Positions 1 through 10,964 of a stretch of 64,000 nucleotides of DNA are shown here, one piece after another (the stretch's first letter is position 1; every line of letters begins with the position of its first letter). The position numbers and the translations under genes were made by a program. This DNA comes from Eutreptiella sp. 'Long Island Sound 2002'. Taxonomy: Eukaryota > Euglenozoa > Euglenophyceae > Eutreptiales > Eutreptiaceae. Location of the stretch: NCBI GenBank assembly GCA_964036045.1, contig OZ038380.1, forward strand, positions 166,105,872 to 166,169,871, in the 5' to 3' direction. The notes below the pieces were generated by a model. That model saw only the letters and a program-made list of their open reading frames with translations. It did not search any database and was not told where the DNA came from.

Positions 1-1516
1 ATTCTCGTTTTGTGGAAAACCAGAATGGGAGAATTTTTATCTTTTTTTTTTTTTCTTTTATGCGGAGTTCTCGTTTTGTGGAAAACCAGAATCGGAGAAT
101 TTTTTTTTTTTTTTTTTATCCGAGAATTCTCGTTTTGTGGAAAACCAGAATCGGAGAATTTTTTTTTTTTTTTTTATGCGAGAATTCTCGTTTTGTTGAA
201 AACCAGAATCGGAGAATTTTTTTTTTTTTTTTATCCGAGAATCCTCGTTTTGTGGAAAACCAGAATCGGAGAATTTTTTTTTTTTTTTATGCGAAAATTC
301 TCGTTTTGTGGAAAACCAGAATGGGAGAATTTTTTTTTTTTTTATGCGAGAATCCTCGTTTTGTGGAACACCAGAATCGGAGAATTTTTTTTTTTTTTTA
401 TGCGAGAATTCTCGTTTCGTGGAAAACCAGAATCGGAGAATTTTTTTTTTTTATTTTTTTATGCGAGAATTCTTGTTTTGTTGAAAACTGGAATGGGAGA
501 ATTTTTTTTTTTTTTTTTATCCGAGAATTCTCGTTTTCTGGAAAACCAGAATCGGAGAATTTTCTTTTTTTTTTCTTTTTATCCGAGAATTCTCGTTTTG
601 AGGAAAACCAGAATCGGAGAATTTTTTTTTTTTTTTTTATGCGAGAATTCTCGTTTTGTGGAAAACCAGAATCGGAGGATTTTTTTTTTTTTTATTCGAG
701 AATCCTCGTTTTGTGGAAAACCAGAATTGGAGATTTTTTTTTTTTTTTTTATGCGAGAATTCTCGTTTTGTGGAAAACCAGAATCGGCGAATTTTCTTTT
801 TTTTTTTTTTTCATCCGAGAATTCTCGTTTTGAGGAAAACCAGAATCGGAGAATTTTTTTTTTTTTTTATGCGAGAATTCTCGTTTTGTGGAAAACCAGA
901 ATCGGAGAATTTTTTTTTTATTTTTTTTATGCATGAATTCTCGTTTTGTGGAAAACCAGAATCGGAGGATTTTTTTTTTTTTTTTTATTCGAGAATCCTC
1001 GTTTTGTGAAAAACCAGAATTGGAGATTTTTTTTTTTTTTTTTTTTATGCGAGAATTCTCATTTTGTGGAAAACCAGAATCGGAGAATTTTCTTTTTTTT
1101 TTTTTTATCCGAGAATTCTCGTTTTGAGGAAAACCAGAATCGGAGAATTTTTTTTTTTTTTTTATGCGAGAATTTTCGTTTTGTGGAAAACCAGAATCGG
1201 AGGATTTTTTTTTTTTTTTATTCGAGAATCCTCGTTTTGTGGAAAATCAGAATTGGAGAATTTTTTTGTTTTTTTTTTTTATGCGAGAATTCTCGTTTTG
1301 TGGAAAACCAGAATCGGAGAATTTTTTTTTTATTTTTTATCCGAGAATCCTCGTTTTGTGGAAAACCAGAATCGGAGAATTTTTTTTTTTTTTTTTTTAT
1401 GCGAAAATTCTCGTTTTGTGGAAAACCAGACTGGAGAATTTTTTTTTTTTTATCCGAGAATCCTCCTTTTGTGGAACACCAGAATCGGAGAATTTTTTTT
1501 TTTTTTTTATGCGAGA

Positions 1517-1542
1517 ATTCTCGTTTTGTGGAAAACGAGAAT
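1517..1542 (+). repeat. Perfect 11 bp hairpin in the AACGAG monomer class
   Basis: The arms ATTCTCGTTTT and AAAACGAGAAT are exact reverse complements and flank a GTGG loop. In the consensus monomer the right arm is AAAACCAGAAT, one mismatch in eleven. The AACGAG class therefore has a perfect stem. This class recurs about once per higher-order unit, for example near 2333, 3445, 4625, 5930, 7212, 8341, 9123, 10423, 12215, 12942, 13963 and 14746. It is usually followed by a monomer with AATCCTCC or AATGCTCC. Confidence 0.85.
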
Positions 1543-1861
1543 CGGAGAAATTCTTTTTCCCTTTTTTTTTTATCCGAGAATCCTCCTTTTGTGGAAAACC
1601 TGAATCGGAGAAATTTTTTAATTTTTTTTTTTTATGCGAGAATTCTCGTTTTATGGAAAACCAGAATTGGAGAATTTTTTTTTTTTTTTATCCGAGAATT
1701 CTCGTTTTGAGGAAATTCCAGAATCGGAGAATTTTTTTTTTTCTTTTGTGCGAGAATTCTCGTTTTGTGGAAAACCAGAATCGGAGGATTTTTTTTTTTT
1801 TTTTATTCGAGAATCCTCGTTTTGTGAAAAACCAGAATTGGAGATTTTTTTTTTTTTTTTT

Positions 1862-1917
1862 ATGCGAGAATTCTCGTTTTGTGGAAAACCAGAATCGGAG
1901 AATTTTTTTTTTTTTTT
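1862..1917 (+). repeat. Representative consensus monomer (56 bp)
   Basis: This copy matches the majority core at every position and has a plain T-tract. It runs from the ATGCG start to the last T before the next ATGCG. It contains one EcoRI site (GAATTC), one GAATC (HinfI-type) site, three CpG dinucleotides (in GCGAG, CTCGT and ATCGG) and two copies of GAGAATT about 32 bp apart. The main start variants elsewhere are ATGCG, ATCCG and ATTCG. Confidence 0.95.
1865..1876. repeat. 12 bp perfect palindrome in the monomer core
   Basis: CGAGAATTCTCG is its own reverse complement and sits at the 5' end of the core; 1865-1876 is one example. It is present in most ATGCG-type monomers. It is broken in many ATCCG- and ATTCG-type monomers, where GAATTC becomes GAATCC. 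No binding protein can be named from the sequence. Confidence 0.9.
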
Positions 1918-3858
1918 ATGCGAAAATTCTCGTTTTGTGGAAAACCAGAATGGGAGAATTTTTATCTTTTTTTTTTTTTCTTTTATGCGGAGTTCTCGTT
2001 TTGTGGAAAACCAGAATCGGAGAATTTTTTTTTTTTTTTTTATCCGAGAATTCTCGTTTTGTGGAAAACCAGAATCGGAGAATTTTTTTTTTTTTTTTAT
2101 GCGAGAATTCTCGTTTTGTTGAAAACCAGAATCGGAGAATTTTTTTTTTTTTTTATCCGAGAATCCTCGTTTTGTGGAAAACCAGAATCGGAGAATTTTT
2201 TTTTTTTTTTATGCGAAAATTCTCGTTTTGTGGAAAACCAGAATGGGAGAATTTTTTTTTTTTTTATGCGAGAATCCTCGTTTTGTGGAACACCAGAATC
2301 GGAGAATTTTTTTTTTTTTTTTATGCGAGAATTCTCGTTTTGTGGAAAACGAGAATCGGAGAAATTTTTTTTTTCTTTTTTTTTTATCCGAGAATCCTCC
2401 TTTTGTGGAAAACCAGAATCGGAGAAATTCATTTTTTTTTTTTTTATGCGAGAATTCTCGTTTCGTGGAAAACCAGAATCGGAGAATTTTTTTTTTTTAT
2501 TTTTTTATGCGAGAATTCTTGTTTTGTTGAAAACTGGAATGGGAGAATTTTTTTTTTTTTTTTATCCGAGAATTCTCGTTTTCTGGAAAACCAGAATCGG
2601 AGAATTTTCTTTTTTTTTTCTTTTTATCCGAGAATTCTCGTTTTGAGGAAAACCAGAATCGGAGAATTTTTTTTTTTTTTTTATGCGAGAATTCTCGTTT
2701 TGTGGAAAACCAGAATCGGAGGATTTTTTTTTTTTTATTCGAGAATCCTCGTTTTGTGGAAAACCAGAATTGGAGATTTTTTTTTTTTTTTTTTTATGCG
2801 AGAATTCTCGTTTTGTGGAAAACCAGAATCGGCGAATTTTCTTTTTTTTTTTTTTTCATCCGAGAATTCTCGTTTTGAGGAAAACCAGAATCGGAGGATT
2901 TTTTTTTTTTTTTTTATTCGAGAATCCTCGTTTTGTGAAAAACCAGAATTGGAGATTTTTTTTTTTTTTTTTTTTTATGCGAGAATTCTCATTTTGTGGA
3001 AAACCAGAATCGGAGAATTTTCTTTTTTTTTTTTTTTATCCGAGAATTCTCGTTTTGAGGAAAAACAGAATCGGAGAATTTTTTTTTTTTTTTTTATGCG
3101 AGAATTTTCGTTTTGTGGAAAACCAGAATCGGAGGATTTTTTTTTTTTTATTATTCGAGAATCCTCGTTTTGTGGAAAATCAGAATTGGAGAATTTTTTT
3201 TTTTTTTTTTTTTATGCGAGAATTCTCGTTTTGTGGAAAACCAGAATCGGAGAATTTTTTTTTTTTTTTTTATCCGAGAATCCTCGTTTTGTGGAAAACC
3301 AGAATCGGAGAATTTTTTTTTTTTTTTTTTATGCGAAAATTCTCGTTTTGTGGAAAACCAGACTGGAGAATTTTTTTTTTTTTTATCCGAGAATCCTCCT
3401 TTTGTGGAACACCAGAATCGGAGAATTTTTTTTTTTTTTTTTTTATGCGAGAATTCTCGTTTTGTGGAAAACGAGAATCGGAGAAATTCTTTTTCCCTTT
3501 TTTTTTTATCCGAGAATCCTCCTTTTGTGGAAAACCTGAATCGGAGAAATTTTTTAATTTTTTTTTTTTATGCGAGAATTCTCGTTTTATGGAAAACCAG
3601 AATTGGAGAATTTTTTTTTTTTTTTATCCGAGAATTCTCGTTTTGAGGAAATTCCAGAATCGGAGAATTTTTTTTTTTTTTTTTATCCGAGAATTCTCGT
3701 TTTGTCGAAAACCAGAATCGGAGATTTTTTTTTTTTTTTTTTTTTGTGCGAGAATTCTCGTTTTGTGGAAAACCAGAATCGGAGGATTTTTTTTTTTTTT
3801 TTATTCGAGAATCCTCGTTTTGTGAAAAACCAGAATTGGAGATTTTTTTTTTTTTTTT
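1918..3858 (+). repeat. 1.9 kb higher-order unit, copy B
   Basis: This is a direct repeat of 1-1917, with the GCGGAG marker at 1985, GAAAACTGG near 2530, AATCGGCGAA near 2829, CCAGACTGG near 3358, GAGGAAATTCC near 3645 and GTGCG at 3746. It differs by whole monomers. It gains an AACGAG plus CCTCC pair at about 2333-2444 and one GTCGAAAACC monomer near 3685, and it lacks the pair found at about 869-985 in copy A. Whole-monomer gain and loss is what unequal exchange within a satellite produces. Confidence 0.85.
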
Positions 3859-3983
3859 TATGCGAGAATTCTCGTTTTGTGGAAAACCAGAATCGGAGAA
3901 TTTTCTTTTTTTTTTTTTTTTGTCCGAGAATTCTCGTTTTGAGGAAAACCAGAATCGGAGAATTTTTTTTTTTTTTTTTTTTC

Positions 3984-5277
3984 ATGCGAGAATTTTCGTT
4001 TTGTGGAAAACCAGAATCGGAGGATTTTTTTTTTTTTTTTATTCGAGAATCCTCGTTTTGTGGAAAAACAGAATTGGAGTTTTTTTTTCTTTTTTTTTTT
4101 TTTATGCGAGAATTCTCGTTTTGTGGAAAACCAGAATCGAAGAATTTTTTTTTTTTTTTTTTATCCGAGAATCCTCGTTTTGTGGAAAACCAGAATCGGA
4201 GAATTTTTTTTTTTTTTTATGCGAAAATTCTCGTTTTGTGGAAAACCAGAATGGGAGAATTTTTTTCTTTTTTTTTTTTTCTTTTATGCGGAGTTCTCGT
4301 TTTGTGGAAAACCAGAATCCGAGAATTTTTTTTTTTTTTTTATCCGAGAATTCTCGTTTTGTGGAAAACCAGAATCGGAGAATTTTTTTTTTTTTTTTTT
4401 ATGCGAGAATTCTCGTTTTGTTGAAAACCAGAATCGGAGAATTTTTTTTTTCTTTATCCGAGAATCCTCGTTTTGTGGAAAACCAGAATCGGAGAATTTT
4501 TTTTTTTTTTTATGCGAAGATTCTCGTTTTGTGGAAAACCAGAATGGGAGAATTTTTTTTTTTTTTTTATCCGAGAATCCTCGTTTTGTGGAACACCAGA
4601 ATCGGAGAATTTTTTTTTTTTTTTATGCGAGAATTCTCGTTTTGTGGAAAACGAGAATCGGAGAAAATTTTTTTCTTTTTCTTTTATCCGAGAATCCTCC
4701 TTTTGTGGAAAACCAGAATCGGAGAAATTTATTATTATTTTTTTTTTTATGCGAGAATTCTCGTTTCGTGGAAAACCAGAATCGGAGAATTTTTTTTTTT
4801 TTTTTTTTTATGCGAGAATTCTTGTTTTGTTGAAAACTGGAATGGGAGAATTTTTTTTTTTTTTATCCGAGAATTTTCGTTTTGTGGAAAACCAGAATCG
4901 GAGAATTTTTTTTTTTTTTTTTTTTTTATGCGAGAATTCTCGTTTTCTGGAAAACCAGAATCGGAGAATTTTCTTTTTTTTTTTTTTTTTATCCGAGAAT
5001 TCTCGTTTTGAGGAAAACCAGAATCGGAGAATTTTTTTTTTTTTTTTTTATGCGAGAATTCTCGTTTTGTGGAAAACCAGAATCGGAGGATTTTTTTTTT
5101 TTTTTATTCGAGAATCCTCGTTTTGAGGAAAACCAGAATCGGAGAATTTTTTTTTTTTTTTATGCGAGAATTCTTGTTTTGTGGAAAACCAGAATCGGAG
5201 AATTTTCTTTTTTTTTTTTTATCCGAGAATTCTCGTTTTGAGGAAAACCAGAATCGGAGAATTTTTTTTTTTTTTTT
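3984..5277 (+). repeat. 1.3 kb higher-order unit, copy A
   Basis: This segment recurs at 5278-6577 with an almost constant offset of 1294-1296 bp. Shared markers are GGAGTTTTTTTTTC (near 4077), GCGGAG (4286), ATTATTATTTT in a tract (near 4731) and GAAAACTGG (near 4828). A private AAGATTCTCG variant lies near 4517. Confidence 0.85.
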
Positions 5278-6577
5278 ATGCTAGAATTTTCGTTTTGTGG
5301 AAAACCAGAATCGGAGGATTTTTTTTTTTTTTTTATTCGAGAATCCTCGTTTTGTGGAAAACCAGAATTGGAGTTTTTTTTTCTTTTTTTTTTTTTTATG
5401 CGAGAATTCTCGTTTTGTGGAAAACCAGAATCGGATAATTTTTTTTTTTTTTTTTATCCGAGAATCCTCGTTTTGTGGAAAACCAGAATCGGAGAATTTT
5501 TTTTTTTTTTTTATGCGAAAATTCTCGTTTTGTGGAAAACCAGAATGGGAGAATTTTTTTCTTTTTTTTTTTTTCTTTTATGCGGAGTTCTCGTTTTGTG
5601 GAAAACCAGAATCGGAGAATTTTTTTTTTTTTTTTATCCGAGAATTCTCGTTTTGTGGAAAACCAGAATCGGAGAATTTTTTTTTTTTTTTTTTATGCGA
5701 GAATTCTCGTTTTGTTGAAAACCAGAATCGGAGAATTTTTTTTTTTTTTATCCGAGAATCCTCGTTTTGTGGAAAACCAGAATCGGAGAATTTTTTTTTT
5801 TTTTTTATGCGAAAATTCTCGTTTTGTGGAAAACCAGAATGGGAGAATTTTTTTTTTTTTTTTTATCCGAGAATCCTCGTTTTGTGGAACACCAGAATCG
5901 GAGAATTTTTTTTTTTTTTATGCGAGAATTCTCGTTTTGTGGAAAACGAGAATCGGAGAAATTTTTTTTTCTTTTTTTTTTATCCGAGAATCCTCCTTTT
6001 GTGGAAAACCAGAATCGGAGAAATTTATTATTATTTTTTTTTTTTATGCGAGAATTCTCGTTTCGTGGAAAACCAGAATCGGAGAATTTTTTTTTTTTTT
6101 TTTTTTATGCGAGAATTCTTGTTTTGTTGAAAACTGGAATGGGAGAATTTTTTTTTTTTTTATCCGAGAATTTTCGTTTTGTGGAAAACCAGAATCGGAG
6201 AATTTTTTTTTTTTTTTTTTTTTTATGCGAGAATTCTCGTTTTCTGGATAACCAGAATCGGAGAATTTTCTTTTTTTTTTTTTTTTTATCCGAGAATTCT
6301 CGTTTTGAGGAAAACCAGAATCGGAGAATTTTTTTTTTTTTTTTTATGCGAGAATTCTCGTTTTGTGGAAAACCAGAATCGGAGGATTTTTTTTTTTTTT
6401 TATTCGAGAATCCTCTTTTTGTGGAAAACCAGAATTGGAGATTTTTTTTTTTTTTTTTTTATGCGAGAATTCTCGTTTTGTGGAAAACCAGAATCGGAGA
6501 ATTTTCTTTTTTTTTTTTTTATCCGAGAATTCTCGTTTTGAGGAAAACCAGAATCGGAGAATTTTTTTTTTTTTTTT
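5278..6577 (+). repeat. 1.3 kb higher-order unit, copy B
   Basis: This is the direct tandem copy of 3984-5277, with GGAGTTTTTTTTTC near 5372, GCGGAG at 5580, the ATTATTATTTT tract near 6027 and GAAAACTGG near 6124. The first monomer is changed to ATGCTAG. One ATTCG monomer has CCTCTTTTTG near 6412. Confidence 0.85.
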
Positions 6578-6697
6578 ATGCGAGAATTCTCGTTTTGTGG
6601 AAAACCAGAATCGGAGAATTTTTTTTTTTATTTTTTTTATGCGAGAATTCTCGTTTTGTGGAAAACCAGAATCGGAGGATTTTTTTTTTTTTTTTTT

Positions 6698-7822
6698 TAT
6701 TCGAGAATCCTCGTTTTGTGAAAAACCAGAATTGGAGATTTTTTTTTTTTTTTTTATGCGAGAATTCTCGTTTTGTGGAAAACCAGAATCGGAGAATTTT
6801 CTTTTTTTTTTTTTATCCGAGAATTCTCGTTTTGAGGAAAACCAGAATCGGAGAATTTTTTTTTTTTTTTTTTATGCGAGAATTTTCGTTTTCTGGAAAA
6901 CCAGAATCGGAGGATTTTTTTTTTTTTTATTCGAGAATCCTCGTTTTGTGGAAAACCAGAATTGGAGATTTTTTTTTTTTTTTTTTTTATGCGAGAATTC
7001 TCGTTTTGTGGAAAACCAGAATCGGAGAATTTTTTCTTTTTTATCCGAGAATCCTCGTTTTGTGGAAAACCAGAATCGGAGAATTTTTTTTTTTTTTTTT
7101 ATGCGAAAATTCTCGTTTTGTGGAAAACCAGAATGGGAGAATTTTTTTTTTTTCATCCGAGAATCCTCGTTTTGTGGAACACCAGAATCGGAGAATTTTT
7201 TTTTTTTTTTTATGCGAGAATTCTCGTTTTGTGGAAAACGAGAATCGGAGAAATTCTTTTTCCCTTTTTTTTTTATCCGAGAATCCTCCTTTTGTGGAAA
7301 ACCTGAATCGGAGAAATTTTTTATTTTTTTTTTTTATGCGAGAATTCTCGTTTTATGGAAAACCAGAATTGGAGAATTTTTTTTTTTTTTATCCGAGAAT
7401 TCTCGTTTTGAGGAAAACCAGAATCGGAGAAATTTTTTTTTCTTTTTTTTCTTTTTATGCGAGAATTCTCGTTTTGTGGAAAACCAGAATCAGAGAATTT
7501 TTTCTTTTTTTTTTCTTTATCCGAGAATTCTCGTTTTGAGGAAAACCAAAATCGGAGAATTTTTTTTACTTGTTTTTTTTTTTTTATGCGGGAATTCTCG
7601 TTTTGTGGAAAACCAAAATTGGAGAATTTTTTTTTTTTATCCGGGAATCCTCGTTTTGCGGAAAACCAGAATCGGAGAATTTTTTTTTATTTTTTTTATG
7701 CGAGAATTCTCGTTTTGTGGAAAACCAGAATCGGAGGATTTTTTTCTTTTTTTTTTTTTCTTTTATGCGGAGTTCTCGTTTTGTGGAAAACCAGAATCGG
7801 AGAATTTTTTTTTTTTTTTTTT
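6698..7822 (+). repeat. 1.13 kb higher-order unit, copy A
   Basis: This segment recurs at 7823-8950 with an offset of 1125-1131 bp. It introduces a module with CTTTTTCCC tracts, AAAACCTGAAT, TTTTATGG, AATCAGAGAA followed by TTTTTTC, and cores starting ATGCGGG and ATCCGGG (7586, 7638). The same module recurs near 8341-8870, 10423-10960, 24480-24990 and 49262-49780. The GCGGAG marker is at 7765. Confidence 0.8.
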
Positions 7823-8950
7823 ATTCGGGAATCCTCGTTTTGTGAAAAACCAGAATTGGAGATTTTTTTTTTTTTTTTTTTATGCGAGAATTCTCGTTTT
7901 GTGGAAAACCAGAATCGGAGAATTTTCTTTTTTTTTTTTTATCCGAGAATTCTCGTTTTGAGGAAAACCAGAATCGGAGAATTTTTTTTTTTTTTTTTAT
8001 GCGAGAATTTTCGTTTTCTGGAAAACCAGAATCGGAGGATTTTTTTTTTTTTTTATTCGAGAATCCTCGTTTTGTGGAAAACCAGAATTGGAGATTTTTT
8101 TTTTTTTTTTTTTATGCGAGAATTCTCGTTTTTTGGAAAACCAGAATCGGAGAATTTTTTTGTTTTTTTTATCCGAGAATCCTCGTTTTGTGGAAAACCA
8201 GAATCGGAGAATTTTTTTTTTTTTTTTTATGCGAAAATTCTCGTTTTGTGGAAAACCAGAATGGGAGAATTTTTTTTTTTTTTATCCGAGAATCCTCGTT
8301 TTGTGGAACACCAGAATCGGAGAATTTTTTTTTTTTTTTTATGCGAGAATTCTCGTTTTGTGGAAAACGAGAATCGGAGAAATTCTTTTTCCCTTTTTTT
8401 TTTATCCGAGAATCCTCCTTTTGTGGAAAACCTGAATCGGAGAAATTTTTTATTTTTTTTTTTTATGCGAGAATTCTCGTTTTATGGAAAACCAGAATTG
8501 GAGAATTTTTTTTTCTTTTTATCCGAGAATTCTCGTTTTGAGGAAAACCAGAATCGGAGAAATTTTTTTTTCTTTTTTTTCTTTTTATGCGAGAATTCTC
8601 GTTTTGTGGAAAACCAGAATCAGAGAATTTTTTCTTTTTTTTTTCTTTATCCGAGAATTCTCGTTTTGAGGAAAACCAGAATCGGAGAATTTTTTTTTCT
8701 TTTTTTTTTTTTTTATGCGGGAATTCTCGTTTTGTGGAAAACCAAAATTGGAGAATTTTTTTTTTTTTATCCGGGAATCCTCGTTTTGCGGAAAACCAGA
8801 ATCGGAGAATTTTTTTTTTTTTTTTTTATTCGAGAATTCTCGTTTTGTGGAAAACCAGAATCGGAGGATTTTTTTCTTTTTTTTTTTTTTCTTTTATGCG
8901 GAGTTCTCGTTTTGTGGAAAACCAGAATCGGAGAATTTTTTTTTTTTTTT
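7823..8950 (+). repeat. 1.13 kb higher-order unit, copy B
   Basis: This is the direct copy of 6698-7822. Matching landmarks are ATTTTCG with TTTTCTGG (6874 and 7999), ATGCGGG (7586 and 8715) and GCGGAG (7765 and 8896). The GCGGAG monomer at 8896 is the last of six in the window (60, 1985, 4286, 5580, 7765, 8896). Confidence 0.8.
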
Positions 8951-10964
8951 TATCCGAGAATTCCCGTTTTGTGGAAAACCAGAATCGGAGAATTTTTTTT
9001 TTTATTTTTTTTTATGCGAGAATTCTCGTTTTGTGGAAAACCAGAATGGGAGAATTTTTTTTTTTTTTATCCGAGAATCCTCGTTTTGTGGAACACCAGA
9101 ATCGGAGAATTTTTTTTTTTTTATGCGAGAATTCTCGTTTTGTGGAAAACGAGAATCGGAGAAATTTTTTTTTCCTTTTTTTTTTATCCGAGAATCCTCC
9201 TTTTGTGGAAAACCAGAATCGGAGAAATTTTTTATTTATTATTTTTTTTATGCGAGAATTCTCGTTTTGTGGAAAACCAGAATCGGAGAATTTTTTTTTT
9301 TTTTTTTTATGCGAGAATTCTTGTTTTGTTGAAAACCAGAATGGGAGAATTTTTTTTTTTTTATCCGAGAATTTTCGTTTTGTGGAAAACCAGAATCGGA
9401 GAATTTTTTTTTTTTTTTTTTTTTATGCGAGAATTCTCGTTTTCTGGAAAACATGAATCGGAGAAATTTCTTTTTTTTTATTTTATGCGAGAATTCTCGT
9501 TTTGAGGAAAACCAGAATCGGAGAATTTTTTTTTTTTTTTATGCGAGAATTCTCGTTTTGTGGAAAACCAGAATCCGAGGATTTTTTTTTTTTTTTATTC
9601 GAGACTCCTCGTTTTGTGGAAAACCAGAATTGGAGATTTTTTTTTTTTTTTTTATGCGAGAATTCTCTTTTCGTGGAAAATCAGAATCGGAGAATTTTCT
9701 TTTTTTTCCTTTTTCATCCGAGAATTCTCGTTTTGAGGAAAACCAGAATCGGAGAATTTTTTTTTTTTTTTTTATATGCGAGAATTCTCGTTTTGTGGAA
9801 GACCAGAATCGGAGAATTTTTTTTTTTCTTTTATGCGAGAATTCTCGTTTTGTGGAAAACCAGAATCGGAGGATTTTTTTTTTTTTTTTTTATTCGAGAA
9901 TCCTCGTTTTGTGAAAAACCAGAATTTGGGATTTTTTTTTTTTCTCATTTTATGCGAGAATTCTCGTTTTGTGGAAAACCAGAATCGGAGAATTTTCTTT
10001 TTTTTTTTTTTTTTATCCGAGAATTCTCGTTTTGAGGAAAACCAGAATCGGAGAATTTTTTTTTTATTTTTTTTTTATGCGAGAATTTTCGTTTTGTGGA
10101 AAACCAGAATCGGAGGATTTTTTTTTTTTTTTTTATTCGAGAATCCTCGTTTTGTGGAAAACCAGAATTGGAGATTTTTTTTTTTTTTTTTTTTTATGCG
10201 AGAATTCTCGTTTTGTCCAAAACCAGAATCGGAGAATTTTTTTTTTTTTTTTATCCGAGAATCCTCGTTTTGTGGAAAACCAGAATCGGAGAATTTTTTT
10301 TTTTTTTATGCGAAAATTCTCGTTTTGTGGAAAACCAGAATGGGAGAATTTTTTTTTTTTTTTATCCGAGAATCCTCGTTTTGTGGAACACCAGAATCGG
10401 AGAATTTTTTTTTTTTTTTTTTATGCGAGAATTCTCGTTTTTTGGAAAACGAGAATCGGAGAAATTTTTTTTCCCTTTTTTTTTTATCCGAGAATCCTCC
10501 TTTTGTGGAAAACCTGAATCGGAGAAATTTTTTTTTTTTTTTATGCGAGAATTCTCGTTTTATGGAAAACCAGAATTGGAGAATTTGTTTTTTTTTATCC
10601 GAGAATTCTCGTTTTGAGGAAAACCAGAATCGGAGAAATTTTTTTTTCTTTTTTTTCTTTTTATGCGAGAATTCTCGTTTTGTGGAAAACCAGAATCAGA
10701 GAATTTTTTCTTTTTTTTTTCTTTATCCGAGAATTCTCGTTTTGAGGAAAACCAGAATCGGAGAATTTTTTTTTCTTTTTTTTATTTTTTTATGCGAGAA
10801 TTCTCGTTTTGTGGAAAACCAAAATTGGAGAATTTTTTTTTTTTTTATCCGGGAATCCTCGTTTTGCGGAAAACCAGAATCGGAGAATTTTTTTTTTTTT
10901 TTATGCGAGAATTCTCGTTTTGTGGAAAACCAGAATCGGAGGATTTTTTTTTTTTTTTTTTTTT
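8951..10964 (+). repeat. Irregular satellite stretch between higher-order blocks
   Basis: The same monomer classes continue without a simple internal duplication. Private variants include GAAAACATGAATCGG near 9449, AATCCGAGGA near 9573, a CTCATTTT tract end near 9942 and TTGTCCAAAACC near 10213. From about 10423 to 10960 the order matches the CTTTTTCCC / TTTTATGG / AATCAGAGAA module of 7212-7750 and 8341-8870. No unique sequence is present. Confidence 0.75.

Larger units (their letters stand above)
1..1917 (+). repeat. 1.9 kb higher-order unit, copy A (5' truncated by window)
   Basis: This unit of about 33 monomers is repeated directly in 1918-3858. Shared private markers include the tract TTTTTATCTTTT after AATGGGAG, a GCGGAGTTCTCG core (60), GAAAACTGG (near 490), AATCGGCGAA (near 787), CCAGACTGG (near 1430), GAGGAAATTCC (near 1711) and a start changed to GTGCG (1748). 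Copy A has two monomers around 869-985 that copy B lacks. Confidence 0.85.
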
